A stretch of 64,000 nucleotides of DNA from Paenibacillus athensensis. Its GTDB lineage: Bacteria; Bacillota; Bacilli; Paenibacillales; NBRC-103111. Below, piece after piece: positions 36,785 to 45,964 of this stretch (position 1 is the stretch's first letter; each line of letters begins with the position of its first letter). A model generated the notes under the pieces. The model did no database searches, was not told the origin of the DNA, and saw only the letters and a program-made list of their open reading frames with translations. A program made the translations under genes and the position numbers. The stretch spans positions 1 through 64,000 of the forward strand of contig NZ_MYFO02000017.1 of the NCBI RefSeq assembly GCF_004514475.2, read 5' to 3'.

Positions 36785-37497
36785 CTGTCGGGCTCCAGCA
36801 ACGGATCGCCTTCGCCACTGTTGATATAGTCGCGATACGCCTTGCTGCGCACAATGGTGACCTCTTGACCGTACAAGTCGGTGGCGACGAAATTTTCATA
36901 CGATTCAACAAAGCCCTCATGGTCTTCGGCATCAACGTACATGTCCTTGTAATCGTCGACATTCGGATTTCCCGCCATTGCTGGCGTGTTGGACGTGCCC
37001 CAGCTGGCCACGATTTGCCAGGCATCTTCGCCGTCAAATTCGACTTGATCTTTTTGCTCGCGCCGGCTGGACCGGCCGAACGGAGGCGTCAGCACCTTTT
37101 CCTCGACCGGGCGGCGGTACGAGATATGCGGATCGGGAACATGCGCCTTGCAGTAGAGCGTCGTCGGAATCGCCTGCAGCCGTTCGAACGGAATCGGCTC
37201 CCCGCACAGCACGCACAGTCCGTAGTCGCCTTGCTCCAGATGAGCGAGCGCTTCGTTCACTTGAATCAAATGGAACTCAGCATGCTCGTTTAATGCGATG
37301 TCCTTGCCCCGCTCATAGATTTCCGTAGCGAGATCCCCGGGATGATTATCGTACATCGACAGATCGCCGGTATTGTCCCGGAAGGATTCGCTCAAGCCGT
37401 AATGCTCGTTCAGATCGAAATGCTTCTCCAGATCAAGCTTTTCCTCCAAAAGCTGAAGATTCAGCTCGCGTATCTGTGGCTTGGTCAAATGATTCAT
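36766..37497 (-). CDS. TraR/DksA-type zinc-finger protein, YteA family
   Basis: This encodes 243 residues. A helical N-terminal half (NLQLLEEKLDLEKHF; EIYERGKDIALNEHAEF; VNEALAHLEQGDYGLCVLCG) forms a coiled-coil arm. The zinc finger has Cys-x2-Cys (CVLCG) and a later CKAH instead of the second Cys pair. The C-terminal third is acidic. YteA-type proteins occur in spore formers. In Bacillus a DksA-like gene (ylyA) occupies the same place between ileS and lspA, but here the gene is on the opposite strand. It may modulate RNA polymerase; target unknown. Confidence 0.85.
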   Translation of the reverse strand: MNHLTKPQIRELNLQLLEEKLDLEKHFDLNEHYGLSESFRDNTGDLSMYDNHPGDLATEIYERGKDIALNEHAEFHLIQVNEALAHLEQGDYGLCVLCGEPIPFERLQAIPTTLYCKAHVPDPHISYRRPVEEKVLTPPFGRSSRREQKDQVEFDGEDAWQIVASWGTSNTPAMAGNPNVDDYKDMYVDAEDHEGFVESYENFVATDLYGQEVTIVRSKAYRDYINSGEGDPLLEPDRENGDL

Positions 37498-37606
37498 GCG
37501 GTAACAGCCCCTTTCTACAAGGTGTATCCTCTACCGTTATAGTTCCGAGCAACCGCTTTTTTTAGTGAGGTAATTCCTTGCATTCAAGGTCTAAGGAGGG
37601 AATCGC

Positions 37607-38137
37607 GTGCTCAAGTATTACAAGTTCTACCTCTACGCGCTCATCGCGTTTATTCTGGATCAGGCGAGCAAGTGGCTGATTGTCAAATATGTGACGATTG
37701 ACGAGCAGATTCCGGTGCTCGGGGAATTTTTCCAGATTACGTCGCATCGCAACCGTGGCGCGGCGTTCGGGATTTTGCAAAACCAGCGCTGGTTTTTCAT
37801 CGTCGTGACGCTGGTCGTCGTCTCGGGTATTATCTGGTACAGCCTGCGTACAATCCGCGAGGACAAAAAGCTGCTCTCGTTTTCGCTGGCGCTCATTCTC
37901 GGGGGCGCGCTGGGCAACTTTTTTGACCGGGCCTTGTTCGGGCAAGTCGTCGACTTTTTACAATTGCATTTTCAATTCTCCTTGTTCGGCAAAGCGGTCG
38001 ATTATTATTTCCCGATTTTCAATGTGGCCGATTCGGCGATTTGCGTCGGGGTCGCGCTGATTTTCATCGATTCGCTGATCAGCTGGCGGCAGGAGAGCAA
38101 AGGAGCGTCTCATGAGCACAAACCCGATCTCCCTTGA
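37607..38137 (+). CDS. lspA: Lipoprotein signal peptidase LspA
   Basis: This encodes 176 residues from a GTG seven bases after AGGAGGG. Four membrane helices are predicted. Family motifs: DQASKWLI in helix 1, SHRNRGAAFGIL, GGALGNFFDR, and the catalytic aspartates in QVVDF and FNVADSAI. It cleaves signal peptides of diacylglyceryl-modified prolipoproteins such as the DUF4349 protein and the MacA-like protein in this window. It overlaps rluD by 26 bases. Confidence 0.94.
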   Translation: MLKYYKFYLYALIAFILDQASKWLIVKYVTIDEQIPVLGEFFQITSHRNRGAAFGILQNQRWFFIVVTLVVVSGIIWYSLRTIREDKKLLSFSLALILGGALGNFFDRALFGQVVDFLQLHFQFSLFGKAVDYYFPIFNVADSAICVGVALIFIDSLISWRQESKGASHEHKPDLP

Positions 38138-39062
38138 GCCGGACGCGTCGGAGCCGTTGGAGTGGACGGCTGACGCCGAGCTGGCCGGAGAACGCATCGA
38201 TAAGTTTCTCAGCGAAGCGCTGGGCGGCGACGTATCGCGCACCCAGGTGCAGGGCTGGCTGAAGGATGGCTGCGCCGCGGTGAACGGCAAGCCGGTGAAG
38301 CCGAATTACAAGCTGGCGGCCGACGACCGGATCGTGCTGACGATTCCGGAGCCTGCCGACGTGGAGCTGGCGCCTGAGCCGATTCCGCTCGATGTTGTCT
38401 ACGAGGACGCCGATGTCATCGTCGTCAACAAGCAGCGCGGCCTCGTTGTCCATCCCGCGCCCGGTCATTATGCCGGCACGCTGGTCAACGCGCTGCTCCA
38501 TCACTGCCGCGACTTGTCCGGCATTAACGGGGTGCTGCGTCCCGGCATCGTGCACCGCATCGATAAGGACACGTCGGGCCTGATCATGGCGGCCAAAAAC
38601 GACAAGGCCCATGCGGGACTCGCCGAGCAGCTCAAAGCGCACACGGTCAACCGCAAATACGTCGCGGTCGTGCACGGCAACGTGCCGCACGATCAGGGAA
38701 CGATCGACGCGCCGATCGGACGCGATACGGCCGACCGCAAGATGTATACGGTGACGGACAAAAACAGCAAGCATGCGGTGACGCATTTTGCCGTGCTGGA
38801 GCGTTTTGGCGATTACACGCTGGTCGAGCTGATGCTGGAAACCGGCCGTACGCACCAGATTCGCGTTCATATGAAATTCATCGGACACCCGCTTGTCGGA
38901 GATCCGATGTACGGACGCAGCAAAGGCATGACGATGGACGGACAAGCGCTGCACGCTGCGGTGCTCGGGTTCAGCCATCCGCGGACGGGTGAGTCGCTGC
39001 TTTTCGAGGCGCCAATGCCGCCCGACATGCAAGAGCTGCTGCAGCGGATTCGCAGCCGCTAG
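38112..39062 (+). CDS. rluD: RluD-type 23S rRNA pseudouridine synthase (YlyB)
   Basis: This encodes 316 residues: an N-terminal S4 domain (about 25-85; [22 protein letters not shown]) and the RluA/RluD catalytic domain with the Asp in [23 protein letters not shown] and [10 protein letters not shown] are further signatures. It isomerises uridines in 23S rRNA helix 69 or similar. It starts inside lspA and is likely translationally coupled. Confidence 0.92.
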   Translation: MSTNPISLEPDASEPLEWTADAELAGERIDKFLSEALGGDVSRTQVQGWLKDGCAAVNGKPVKPNYKLAADDRIVLTIPEPADVELAPEPIPLDVVYEDADVIVVNKQRGLVVHPAPGHYAGTLVNALLHHCRDLSGINGVLRPGIVHRIDKDTSGLIMAAKNDKAHAGLAEQLKAHTVNRKYVAVVHGNVPHDQGTIDAPIGRDTADRKMYTVTDKNSKHAVTHFAVLERFGDYTLVELMLETGRTHQIRVHMKFIGHPLVGDPMYGRSKGMTMDGQALHAAVLGFSHPRTGESLLFEAPMPPDMQELLQRIRSR

Positions 39063-39091
39063 AAAGTGCAAATTTTCGGCGAATCGGTCCA

Positions 39092-39120
39092 TTCACTGCT
39101 TTTCATCAGAGCGTTATCAT
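39092..39120 (+). promoter_or_regulatory. Candidate promoter of dapL
   Basis: TTCACT (39092-39097) and TATCAT (39115-39120) have a 17-base gap; the dapL start is about 75 bases downstream. Moderate match only. Confidence 0.4.
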
Positions 39121-39195
39121 GATAAAGTATTAGACGGTATATTGACTACGGACAAACGATCGATGACCAAATTCATTCCAGATAAGGTGGTAGCA

Positions 39196-40431
39196 ATGGC
39201 AAAAATCAATCAGAACTACTTGCAGCTGCAAGGCAGCTATTTGTTTGCGGAAGTAACGAGAAGAAGAACGAAATTTATCGCGGAAAATCCGAACGCTCCG
39301 CTCATCAGCCTCGGCCTTGGCGACGTGACGCGCCCGCTTCCGGAAGCGGTTATCACTTCGCTGCACGGCGCAGTGGACGAGATGGCCAATGCCGCTACGT
39401 TCCGTGGCTACGGCCCGGAGCAGGGCTATGACTTTTTGCTGGAGCAAATCGCGCACAACGATTACGCTTCCCGCGGCATCGATATTGCCAAAAACGAAGT
39501 GTTCGTCAGCGACGGCTCGAAATGCGACGTAGCGAACATTCAGGAAATTTTCAGTCTTGATAGCATCGTGGCTGTTCAGGACCCGGTTTACCCGGTTTAT
39601 GTCGACAGCAACGTAATGGCCGGTCGTTCCGGCACGTTCAATAAAGAAACGAACCGTTACAATAACATCGTCTACCTGCCGTGCACGGCAGAAAACAACT
39701 TCAAGCCGGAGCTGCCCAAGCAAAAGGTCGATCTGATCTACCTGTGCTACCCGAACAATCCGACGGGCATGACGTTGACGAAGGAAGAGCTGAAGGTCTG
39801 GGTCGACTACGCACGCGAGAACAACGCGATCATCCTGTTCGACTCCGCCTATGAAGCTTACATTCAGGAAAAGGACGTTCCACACAGCATTTACGAGGTG
39901 GAAGGGGCGAAGGAAGTCGCGATCGAGTTCCGTTCCTTGTCTAAAACAGCCGGCTTTACCGGCACGCGCTGCGCGTACACCGTGGTGCCTCGCGAGCTGA
40001 AGGCGCGCGATGAAGACGGCAATGAAATCGTCGTCAACGATCTGTGGAACCGCAGACAAACGACCAAGTTCAACGGCGTTTCCTACATTACGCAAAAAGG
40101 TGCAGCCGCGATCTACAGCGCGGAAGGCAAAGCCCAAATCGCCGGTCTGGTCGACTACTACATGACCAATGCCAAAATCATCCGCGAAGGCATCGCCGCA
40201 CAAGGGATTGAAGTGTACGGCGGCGTCAACGCGCCTTACATCTGGCTGAAAACGCCAAACGGCCTCGGCTCGTGGGAGTTTTTCGACAAGCTGCTGACGG
40301 AAGCGCACATCGTCGGTACGCCGGGTGTCGGCTTCGGCCAGTCCGGCCAGGGCTACTTCCGCCTGACGGCTTTCGGTACGCGCGAAAATACGGAAAAAGC
40401 GGTTGAGCGCTTCAAATCGCTCAGCCTGTAA
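39196..40431 (+). CDS. dapL: LL-diaminopimelate aminotransferase DapL
   Basis: The ATG at 39196 follows AAGGTGG and gives 411 residues with the family N-terminus [17 protein letters not shown]; the open frame extends upstream into rluD without family match. Fold type I aminotransferase: [32 protein letters not shown] and the PLP lysine in [10 protein letters not shown]. It converts tetrahydrodipicolinate directly to LL-diaminopimelate, a shortcut in lysine and cell-wall synthesis. This agrees with the DNPR motif in MurE. A promoter upstream and a terminator downstream make it monocistronic. Confidence 0.94.
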   Translation: MAKINQNYLQLQGSYLFAEVTRRRTKFIAENPNAPLISLGLGDVTRPLPEAVITSLHGAVDEMANAATFRGYGPEQGYDFLLEQIAHNDYASRGIDIAKNEVFVSDGSKCDVANIQEIFSLDSIVAVQDPVYPVYVDSNVMAGRSGTFNKETNRYNNIVYLPCTAENNFKPELPKQKVDLIYLCYPNNPTGMTLTKEELKVWVDYARENNAIILFDSAYEAYIQEKDVPHSIYEVEGAKEVAIEFRSLSKTAGFTGTRCAYTVVPRELKARDEDGNEIVVNDLWNRRQTTKFNGVSYITQKGAAAIYSAEGKAQIAGLVDYYMTNAKIIREGIAAQGIEVYGGVNAPYIWLKTPNGLGSWEFFDKLLTEAHIVGTPGVGFGQSGQGYFRLTAFGTRENTEKAVERFKSLSL

Positions 40432-40449
40432 GATTAGCAGCAAGATCGG

Positions 40450-40491
40450 GCTCGCAGTGCGGTTCCTCCGGGACCGGCTGTGGGCTTTTTT
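40450..40491 (+). terminator. Intrinsic terminator after dapL
   Basis: GCTCGCAG and CTGTGGGC arms, with inner GGTTCC/GGGACC pairing, form a stable hairpin followed by six T. Confidence 0.85.
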
Positions 40492-40514
40492 GCATAGTCG
40501 AAAGGAGGGACGTT

Positions 40515-41708
40515 ATGGCACGCGTGTTGTTTATTAATGTCGGTTCGGAAGGACATATCAATCCTACGGTTGGCGTCGTGCAGGAGCTGGTTGCGCGCGG
40601 CGATGAAGTCGTGTACGTGTGTGTGGAAGCGTTTCGCGAGCGGATGGAGCGGGCAGGCGCTTCTTTGCGGACGCTGGACGGTCAGCGGTTCATTCAAGCG
40701 TTTATTGCCGGGGGCCGCAGGTATGTGCTGGAGCGTGTGAACGGCTTGCTGCATACGGCCGATATCGTGATTCCGAGCGTGCTGGAGCAGCTCGCCGGCG
40801 AGCGGTTCGATTATTTGATCCACGACTCGATGTTCGGCTGCGGACGGCTGCTGGCGCAAATGCTCAAGCTGCCGGCGATTTGCTCCTGTACGTCCTTTGC
40901 ACAAACGCGGGATTCGTTCGAGCGGGAAATGGCTTCGTTTTTCGACAGCGTCCCTGCGGAGGTCGCCGGTCCGATTCAAGAGCAGTTTGAGCGTTTGGCT
41001 GCTGGCATCCAAGAGCGCTATCAGGTGCAGGTGGGCTCGCCTTACGAGGTGTTTTGCAATCCGGCTCCGCTGACGCTCGTGTATACGACTCGCGCGTTTC
41101 AGCCCGAGGGGGAGAGCTTTGACGCTTCGTACCGTTTTGTCGGTCCGTCGATTGCGCCGCGCTTCGCGGCGGAGCGCTTGGAGCTGGATGCGGTGAAGGG
41201 TAAAAGCCTCCTTTATATTTCACTGGGAACCGTGTTTAATCAGGCGGTCGATTTCTACAAGCTTTGCTTTGAAGCGCTAGGGGACACGGAGCATACGGTT
41301 GTGATGGCGGTTGGCAGCCGGACGCCGGTCAGCGATCTGGGCGTCATTCCTGCTAATTTCATCGTTCGGCCGTATGTGCCGCAAACGGAGCTGCTGCCGC
41401 ACGTTCGGCTGTTTGTGACGCATGGCGGCATGAACAGCGTCCACGAGGCACTGTATGCCGGGGTTCCGCTCGTTGTCGTCCCGCAAAGCGCCGACCAGCC
41501 GGTCATTGCCCGTCAGGTGGCCCGGCTTGGTGCGGGCGTTGCGCTGGACATGTCGGACTTGTCGGTCACCCGGCTGCGCGAGGCTGTCGACCGGGTTGCG
41601 GGCAGCGCTGCGTTTCGAGATGCGGCTGCCGCCATAGGGGCGAGCTTCCGGGAAGCGGGCGGGTATCGTCAGGCGGCCGATGAGCTGGCTGCGTTTACGC
41701 GCCCTTAA
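40515..41708 (+). CDS. MGT-type glycosyltransferase (GT1, YjiC/YdhE-like)
   Basis: This encodes 397 residues with a GT-B fold. The N-terminal acceptor half starts MARVLFINVGSEGHINPTVGV. The donor-binding C-terminal half has LYISLGTVF, VRPYVPQTELLPHVRLFVTHGGMNSVHEAL and VPQSADQPVIARQV, the UDP-sugar motif. Relatives glycosylate macrolides, flavonoids or similar small hydrophobic molecules and give self-protection or detoxification. The true acceptor cannot be predicted. AAAGGAGGG precedes the start. It stands alone, with a dispersed repeat after it. Confidence 0.85.
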   Translation: MARVLFINVGSEGHINPTVGVVQELVARGDEVVYVCVEAFRERMERAGASLRTLDGQRFIQAFIAGGRRYVLERVNGLLHTADIVIPSVLEQLAGERFDYLIHDSMFGCGRLLAQMLKLPAICSCTSFAQTRDSFEREMASFFDSVPAEVAGPIQEQFERLAAGIQERYQVQVGSPYEVFCNPAPLTLVYTTRAFQPEGESFDASYRFVGPSIAPRFAAERLELDAVKGKSLLYISLGTVFNQAVDFYKLCFEALGDTEHTVVMAVGSRTPVSDLGVIPANFIVRPYVPQTELLPHVRLFVTHGGMNSVHEALYAGVPLVVVPQSADQPVIARQVARLGAGVALDMSDLSVTRLREAVDRVAGSAAFRDAAAAIGASFREAGGYRQAADELAAFTRP

Positions 41709-41738
41709 CGGCCGTAGCGGGTTTGCGGCAGCGCCCTT

Positions 41739-41914
41739 AGAAGTCCGGTGAACAACCAGTGTCCTCCGGTCGATAGCGGTTTCCACTCGCTGTTGTAGCC
41801 GGATTTTTCGATGGAATGACCCCGTTTGGGGTAAAAATCCGCCTACAAAGGCGACCGCTGACGCTGTTCCAACTCCCTATCGACTCTCCGGCCACTTGTT
41901 CACCGGACTTTTAG
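41739..41914 (+). repeat. Dispersed palindromic repeat, copy A (interrupted)
   Basis: The ends AGAAGTCCGGTGAACAA and TTGTTCACCGGACTTTT are near-perfect inverted repeats. Inside are the core CGGTCGATAGCGGTTTCCAC and the matching CTATCGAC...CCGGCCACTT. The same parts, in the same order, occur at 54749-54853 between pyrF and pyrE. Copy A carries 74 extra bases (41795-41868). Confidence 0.85.
41795..41868 (+). repeat. 74-base insert inside repeat copy A
   Basis: Relative to copy B these bases are extra. They are flanked by the 7-base direct repeat CGCTGTT (41788-41794 and 41862-41868) and hold their own hairpin, GGATTTTT/AAAAATCC with inner ACCCC/GGGGT (41801-41840). It may be a small inserted element or a duplication. 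Confidence 0.6.
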
Positions 41915-42002
41915 GGTATCGCAAGGAAGGAGCAGGCTACCGCACTCACAATAGCGAGGCTGGCGGTAAGGGAAGCCTCCGCAGCGCTTTTGTACAACGA
42001 AC

Positions 42003-42047
42003 AGAAGGTCAACCCGTTTCAGCCGCTGGCTGGCAGGTTGACCTTCT
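42003..42047 (-). terminator. Hairpin downstream of the ABC exporter operon
   Basis: AGAAGGTCAACC (42003-42014) pairs perfectly with GGTTGACCTTCT (42036-42047). The T tract is poor on both strands, so it could be a terminator of the minus-strand operon or a 3'-end stabiliser. Confidence 0.5.
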
Positions 42048-42108
42048 TTGGGTTGCGCTGATCCGTAAGGATCGGCAGTCAAGCTGATGGAACTGACCGG
42101 GGGCAGGA

Positions 42109-44004
42109 CTAGCCGACATCGGCCCCTGCGGTTTGTCCGGCGAACTGGCTATTGTACAAATCGGCGTAGAAGCCGTGAAGCGCCAGCAGCTCCTCATGCG
42201 TGCCCTGCTCGATCACGCTGCCGTGATTCATTACCAGAATCAGGTCGGCGTCGCGAATCGTCGACAAGCGATGGGCGATCACGAAGCTTGTGCGGCCCTT
42301 CATCAAATCGTTCATCGCCCGCTGGATCGACAGCTCGGTCCGCGTATCGACGCTGCTCGTCGCTTCATCGAGAATCAGCATGGCCGGATCGGCGAGAATG
42401 GCGCGGGCAATCGTCAGCAGCTGCTTTTGGCCATGCGACAGATTGGAGGCTTCTTCATTGAGCACGGTATCGTAGCCGTCCGGCAGCGTGCGGATGAAAT
42501 GGTCGGCATACGCCGCTTTGGCCGCGCGCACGATGTCCGCTTCGCTTGCGCCTTCGCGACCGTAAGCGATGTTGTCGCGAATCGTGCCGTTAAACAGCCA
42601 CGTATCCTGCAGCACCATGCCGAACAGGCTGCGCATGCGCGAGCGCTGCATATCGCGGATATCGACGCCGTCGATGGCGATGCGTCCGCCGCTCAGCTCG
42701 TAGAAGCGCATCAGCAGATTGACGAGCGTTGTTTTGCCTGCGCCGGTCGGTCCGACAATCGCCACTGTCTGGCCGGGGCGTACATCGATGTTTAATCCGG
42801 TCAGCAGCGGCGCGTCCGGCTTGTAAGCGAAGTGTACGTTTTCAAAGGCCACGCTGCCGCGGGGCTGGCTCAACGCCGCTGCATCCGGCTTGTCGCGTTC
42901 TTCCTCCGGTTCGTCCAGCAGCTCGAAGACGCGTTCGGCTGCAGCAATCGTCGACTGGATGATGTTGGCGATGTTTGCGGCCTGGGAGATCGGCATGCCG
43001 AATTGGCCGGAATATTGGATAAACGCTTGCACATCGCCAATCTGAATGGCTTGCTGGGTGACGAGAATGCCGCCGATGACGCTGACAAGCACGTACCCGA
43101 TGTTGCTGATAAACGTCATGACCGGCATGATCAGACTGCTGATGAACTGGGCCTTCCAGCCGGACTGATACAGCCGTTCGTTGATTTCGTTAAAGCGGTC
43201 GACGGATTTGCGTTCATGTCCGAACGCCTTGACGATGGTATGTCCGGTGTACATTTCTTCAACGTGGCCGTTCAACTCGCCGAGGGTGCGTTGCTGGCCG
43301 ATAAAATACGGCTGCGAGCGCTTGGCGATGATGCGCGTGGCCAGAATGCTCAGCGGCAGCGTAATAATCGTTGCCAGCGTCAATATCGGGCTGATTGTCA
43401 GCATCATGATGATGATGCCGACCAGCGTGACCAGCGAGGTGATCAGCTGGGTCAAGCTTTGCTGCAGCGTCGAGCTGATCGTATCGATATCGTTCGTGGC
43501 CCGGCTCATAATATCGCCGTGGCTGCGGTTATCGAAAAACGACAGCGGCACACGGGTCAGCTTTTCGCTGACGTGGCTGCGCAGGTCGTAGACGACGCGT
43601 TGGGTCACCTTGATCATCACCCACTGCTGAATGTAGCTCAGCACGGAGCTGAGCACGTATAGCGCAGCCAGCCAAAGGACGATATGCCCGATGGCGGTAA
43701 AATCGATCTTTGCCCCGGCCACGCCCTTGAGCTTGGCCATCGAGCCTTCAAACAGCTTCGTCGTGGCATGGCCCATCAGCTTGGGGCTGACGATGCTGAA
43801 CACGGTGCTGAGCACCGCCATCAGCAGCACAAAGGCGAGCCGGAAGCGGTAGGGCCTCATATAGCCAAACAAGCGCTTGAGTGTTCCTTTGAAGTTCTTC
43901 GCTTTTTGCGGCGGCATGCCGATCGGTCCGCCGCCGAAGGGGCGGCCGCCGGGTCCTGGGCCGAAGCCGCCCGGCCCGCCTGCGGGTTTGCGTTGTTCAC
44001 TCAT
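42109..44004 (-). CDS. ABC exporter half-transporter, second subunit (catalytic NBD)
   Basis: This encodes 631 residues: a Gly/Pro-rich cytoplasmic head (about 1-35), six membrane helices (about 50-330), and an ATPase domain with Walker A GPTGAGKTTLVN, signature LSHGQKQLL and Walker B AMLILDEATSSVD. The catalytic Glu is present. It starts inside the stop of the preceding gene (ATGA overlap), and together they form a heterodimeric exporter like YfiB/YfiC or BmrC/BmrD. Substrate probably a drug or peptide; the linked MarR regulator suggests an inducible efflux system. Confidence 0.88.
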   Translation of the reverse strand: MSEQRKPAGGPGGFGPGPGGRPFGGGPIGMPPQKAKNFKGTLKRLFGYMRPYRFRLAFVLLMAVLSTVFSIVSPKLMGHATTKLFEGSMAKLKGVAGAKIDFTAIGHIVLWLAALYVLSSVLSYIQQWVMIKVTQRVVYDLRSHVSEKLTRVPLSFFDNRSHGDIMSRATNDIDTISSTLQQSLTQLITSLVTLVGIIIMMLTISPILTLATIITLPLSILATRIIAKRSQPYFIGQQRTLGELNGHVEEMYTGHTIVKAFGHERKSVDRFNEINERLYQSGWKAQFISSLIMPVMTFISNIGYVLVSVIGGILVTQQAIQIGDVQAFIQYSGQFGMPISQAANIANIIQSTIAAAERVFELLDEPEEERDKPDAAALSQPRGSVAFENVHFAYKPDAPLLTGLNIDVRPGQTVAIVGPTGAGKTTLVNLLMRFYELSGGRIAIDGVDIRDMQRSRMRSLFGMVLQDTWLFNGTIRDNIAYGREGASEADIVRAAKAAYADHFIRTLPDGYDTVLNEEASNLSHGQKQLLTIARAILADPAMLILDEATSSVDTRTELSIQRAMNDLMKGRTSFVIAHRLSTIRDADLILVMNHGSVIEQGTHEELLALHGFYADLYNSQFAGQTAGADVG

Positions 44005-45836
44005 GCGATCTCCTCCTCCGACAGCTGGGAAGCGACGATTTCGCGGTAGACGCCGCAGCTGTTGAGCAGCTCGCGATGCGTGCCGATACCGGCGATCCGG
44101 CCTTCCTCCAGCACGAGAATACGGTCGGCGTCGCGGATCGTGCTGACCCGCTGGGCGACGATCAGCACGGTAGCGTTCGCCGTTTCCTTCCGCAGCGCTT
44201 CCCGCAGCCGGGCGTCCGTCTTGAAGTCGAGCGCCGAAAAGCTGTCGTCGAAGACGTAAATGTCCGGGCGGCGTACGAGCGCGCGCGCGATGGCAAGCCG
44301 CTGCTTCTGGCCGCCGGACAGATTGGTGCCGCCTTGGGTGACGGCCGACGCGTAGCCATCCTTCATTTCTTCGATGAAGGATGCGGCTTGCGCCGTTTCG
44401 GCAGCTGCCCGCACCTCGTCGTCAGTAGCGGCTTCACGCCCGAAACGAATGTTGCTGGCGACGGTGCCGGAGAACAGGACGGCCTTTTGCGGCACGAAGC
44501 CGATCCGTTCGCGCAGGCTCTCCAGATCGGCGTCGCGCACGTCCTGGCCGTTGACGCGAATCGAGCCGCTCTCGGCGTCGTAGAAGCGCAGCAGCAGGTT
44601 CAGCAGCGTGGACTTGCCGGAGCCGGTGCCGCCGATGATGGCCGTCACCTCGCCCGGCTTCGCCTGGAAGCTGATGCCGGTCAGCGCGGGCTGCTCGGCG
44701 CCGGGGTAGCGGAAGCTCACGTCGTCGAACTCGATCAGGCCGGTCGCGGCTTCTGTCAGGCTATCGCCGGCTGCCTCCCCGGAGCGGCCAGCACCGGCCG
44801 CGGTGCCGTCAGCAACGTCGCTTTGGCCCGATGCTGCACGAGTCTCTTGCGCAGTATGGCCTGTCGTTCCCTGGCGCTCTGCCGTGTTGACGATGCTTGG
44901 CGTCATGCCGAGCACTTCGCGCAGGCGGGTCGCCGAAGCGGAAGCGCGCGGAATCATCATGAAGATCATCGTCATCATGAACATGGAAAACATAATTTGC
45001 ATCGCGTATTGAATGAAGGCCATCAAATCGCCGACCTGCATATGGCCGGCATCGATGCGCAAGCCGCCGTACCAGAGGATCACGACGACGGAAAGATTGA
45101 AAATCAACATCATGACCGGCATCATCGTGCCGACAATCAAGCCGACCCGGGTTGCCGTACGCGTGAAATCGACGTTTGCATCATCGAAGCGCGCCGTTTC
45201 ATGCGCCGAGCGATTGAAGGCGCGGATGACCCGGATGCCGGTTAAATGCTCGCGCAAGACGAGATTGAGCCGGTCGATTTTCAGCTGCATGGCTTTGAAT
45301 AGCGGCACGCCCTTCATCATAATGAAAGCAATGGCCGCAGCGAGCACCGGAATGACGGCAATCAGCACGATCGCCAGCCGGGCGTCCTTGACGACGGACA
45401 TGATTACGCCGCCAATCAGCATCGTTGGCGCGCCGATGAACATGCGCATCATGACGACAACCTGCTGCACCTGCGTAATGTCGTTGGTGGTGCGGGTGAT
45501 CAGCGACGAAGTTCCCAGCTTGTCAAACTCCTGCAGGGAGAAGCTTTCCACATGCCCGAACACGGCGGAGCGCAGGGAGGCCCCGAAGCCGGCCGCCGAA
45601 CGGGACAACAGATAGCTGGCCACAAAGACGCACAAGGTCGCGCCTGCGGCCACGAGCAGCATCAAGCCGCCGGCCTTCCATATGTAGCCCGTATCTCCGT
45701 GGATGACCCCGATGTCGACGATGTCGGAAAGCAAGGTCGGCAGGTACAGTTGAGCCAGCGATTGCAGCAGCATCAGCACGACGACCGCCGTCAATTGGCC
45801 ACTGTACGGCCGCAAATAGCCAAACAGCTTGAACAT
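44001..45836 (-). CDS. ABC exporter half-transporter, first subunit (degenerate NBD)
   Basis: This encodes 611 residues: six membrane helices (about 15-300), an unusually long Gly/Ala/Thr-rich linker (about 325-370), then the ATPase domain with Walker A GGTGSGKSTLLN and signature LSGGQKQRL. Walker B reads IYVFDDSFSALD, so the catalytic Glu is Asp, as in the degenerate site of heterodimeric exporters. This fits pairing with the next gene. Its promoter overlaps that of the divergent MarR gene. Confidence 0.88.
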   Translation of the reverse strand: MFKLFGYLRPYSGQLTAVVVLMLLQSLAQLYLPTLLSDIVDIGVIHGDTGYIWKAGGLMLLVAAGATLCVFVASYLLSRSAAGFGASLRSAVFGHVESFSLQEFDKLGTSSLITRTTNDITQVQQVVVMMRMFIGAPTMLIGGVIMSVVKDARLAIVLIAVIPVLAAAIAFIMMKGVPLFKAMQLKIDRLNLVLREHLTGIRVIRAFNRSAHETARFDDANVDFTRTATRVGLIVGTMMPVMMLIFNLSVVVILWYGGLRIDAGHMQVGDLMAFIQYAMQIMFSMFMMTMIFMMIPRASASATRLREVLGMTPSIVNTAERQGTTGHTAQETRAASGQSDVADGTAAGAGRSGEAAGDSLTEAATGLIEFDDVSFRYPGAEQPALTGISFQAKPGEVTAIIGGTGSGKSTLLNLLLRFYDAESGSIRVNGQDVRDADLESLRERIGFVPQKAVLFSGTVASNIRFGREAATDDEVRAAAETAQAASFIEEMKDGYASAVTQGGTNLSGGQKQRLAIARALVRRPDIYVFDDSFSALDFKTDARLREALRKETANATVLIVAQRVSTIRDADRILVLEEGRIAGIGTHRELLNSCGVYREIVASQLSEEEIA

Positions 45837-45868
45837 TCGGATAAATCCCCTCCAAAATTATTTCGTGT

Positions 45869-45920
45869 GCGATATGTCGTGTACGAAATATATCGTATGT
45901 GTTATAATCAGCTTTGTCAA
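45869..45920. promoter_or_regulatory. Overlapping divergent promoters and operator between ABC exporter and MarR gene
   Basis: On the minus strand TTGACA (45920-45915) and TACGAT are 17 bases apart, a strong promoter for the exporter. On the plus strand TATAAT (45903-45908) is a -10 for the regulator. Dyads CGATAT/ATATCG (45870-45895 region) and ATTTCGT/ACGAAAT overlap these elements, so one protein bound here would control both. Confidence 0.6.
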
Positions 45921-45964
45921 TATGGTCGTGTTCTACACGGTACGTAAAGGAGAACAACAACGCT

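Larger units (their letters stand above)
41709..42108. other. Intergenic gap with dispersed palindromic repeat and hairpin
   Basis: There is no supported gene. It holds copy A of a dispersed palindrome (41739-41914, including a 74-base insert) and a 12-bp hairpin (42003-42047) that lies downstream of the convergent ABC exporter. Confidence 0.6.
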
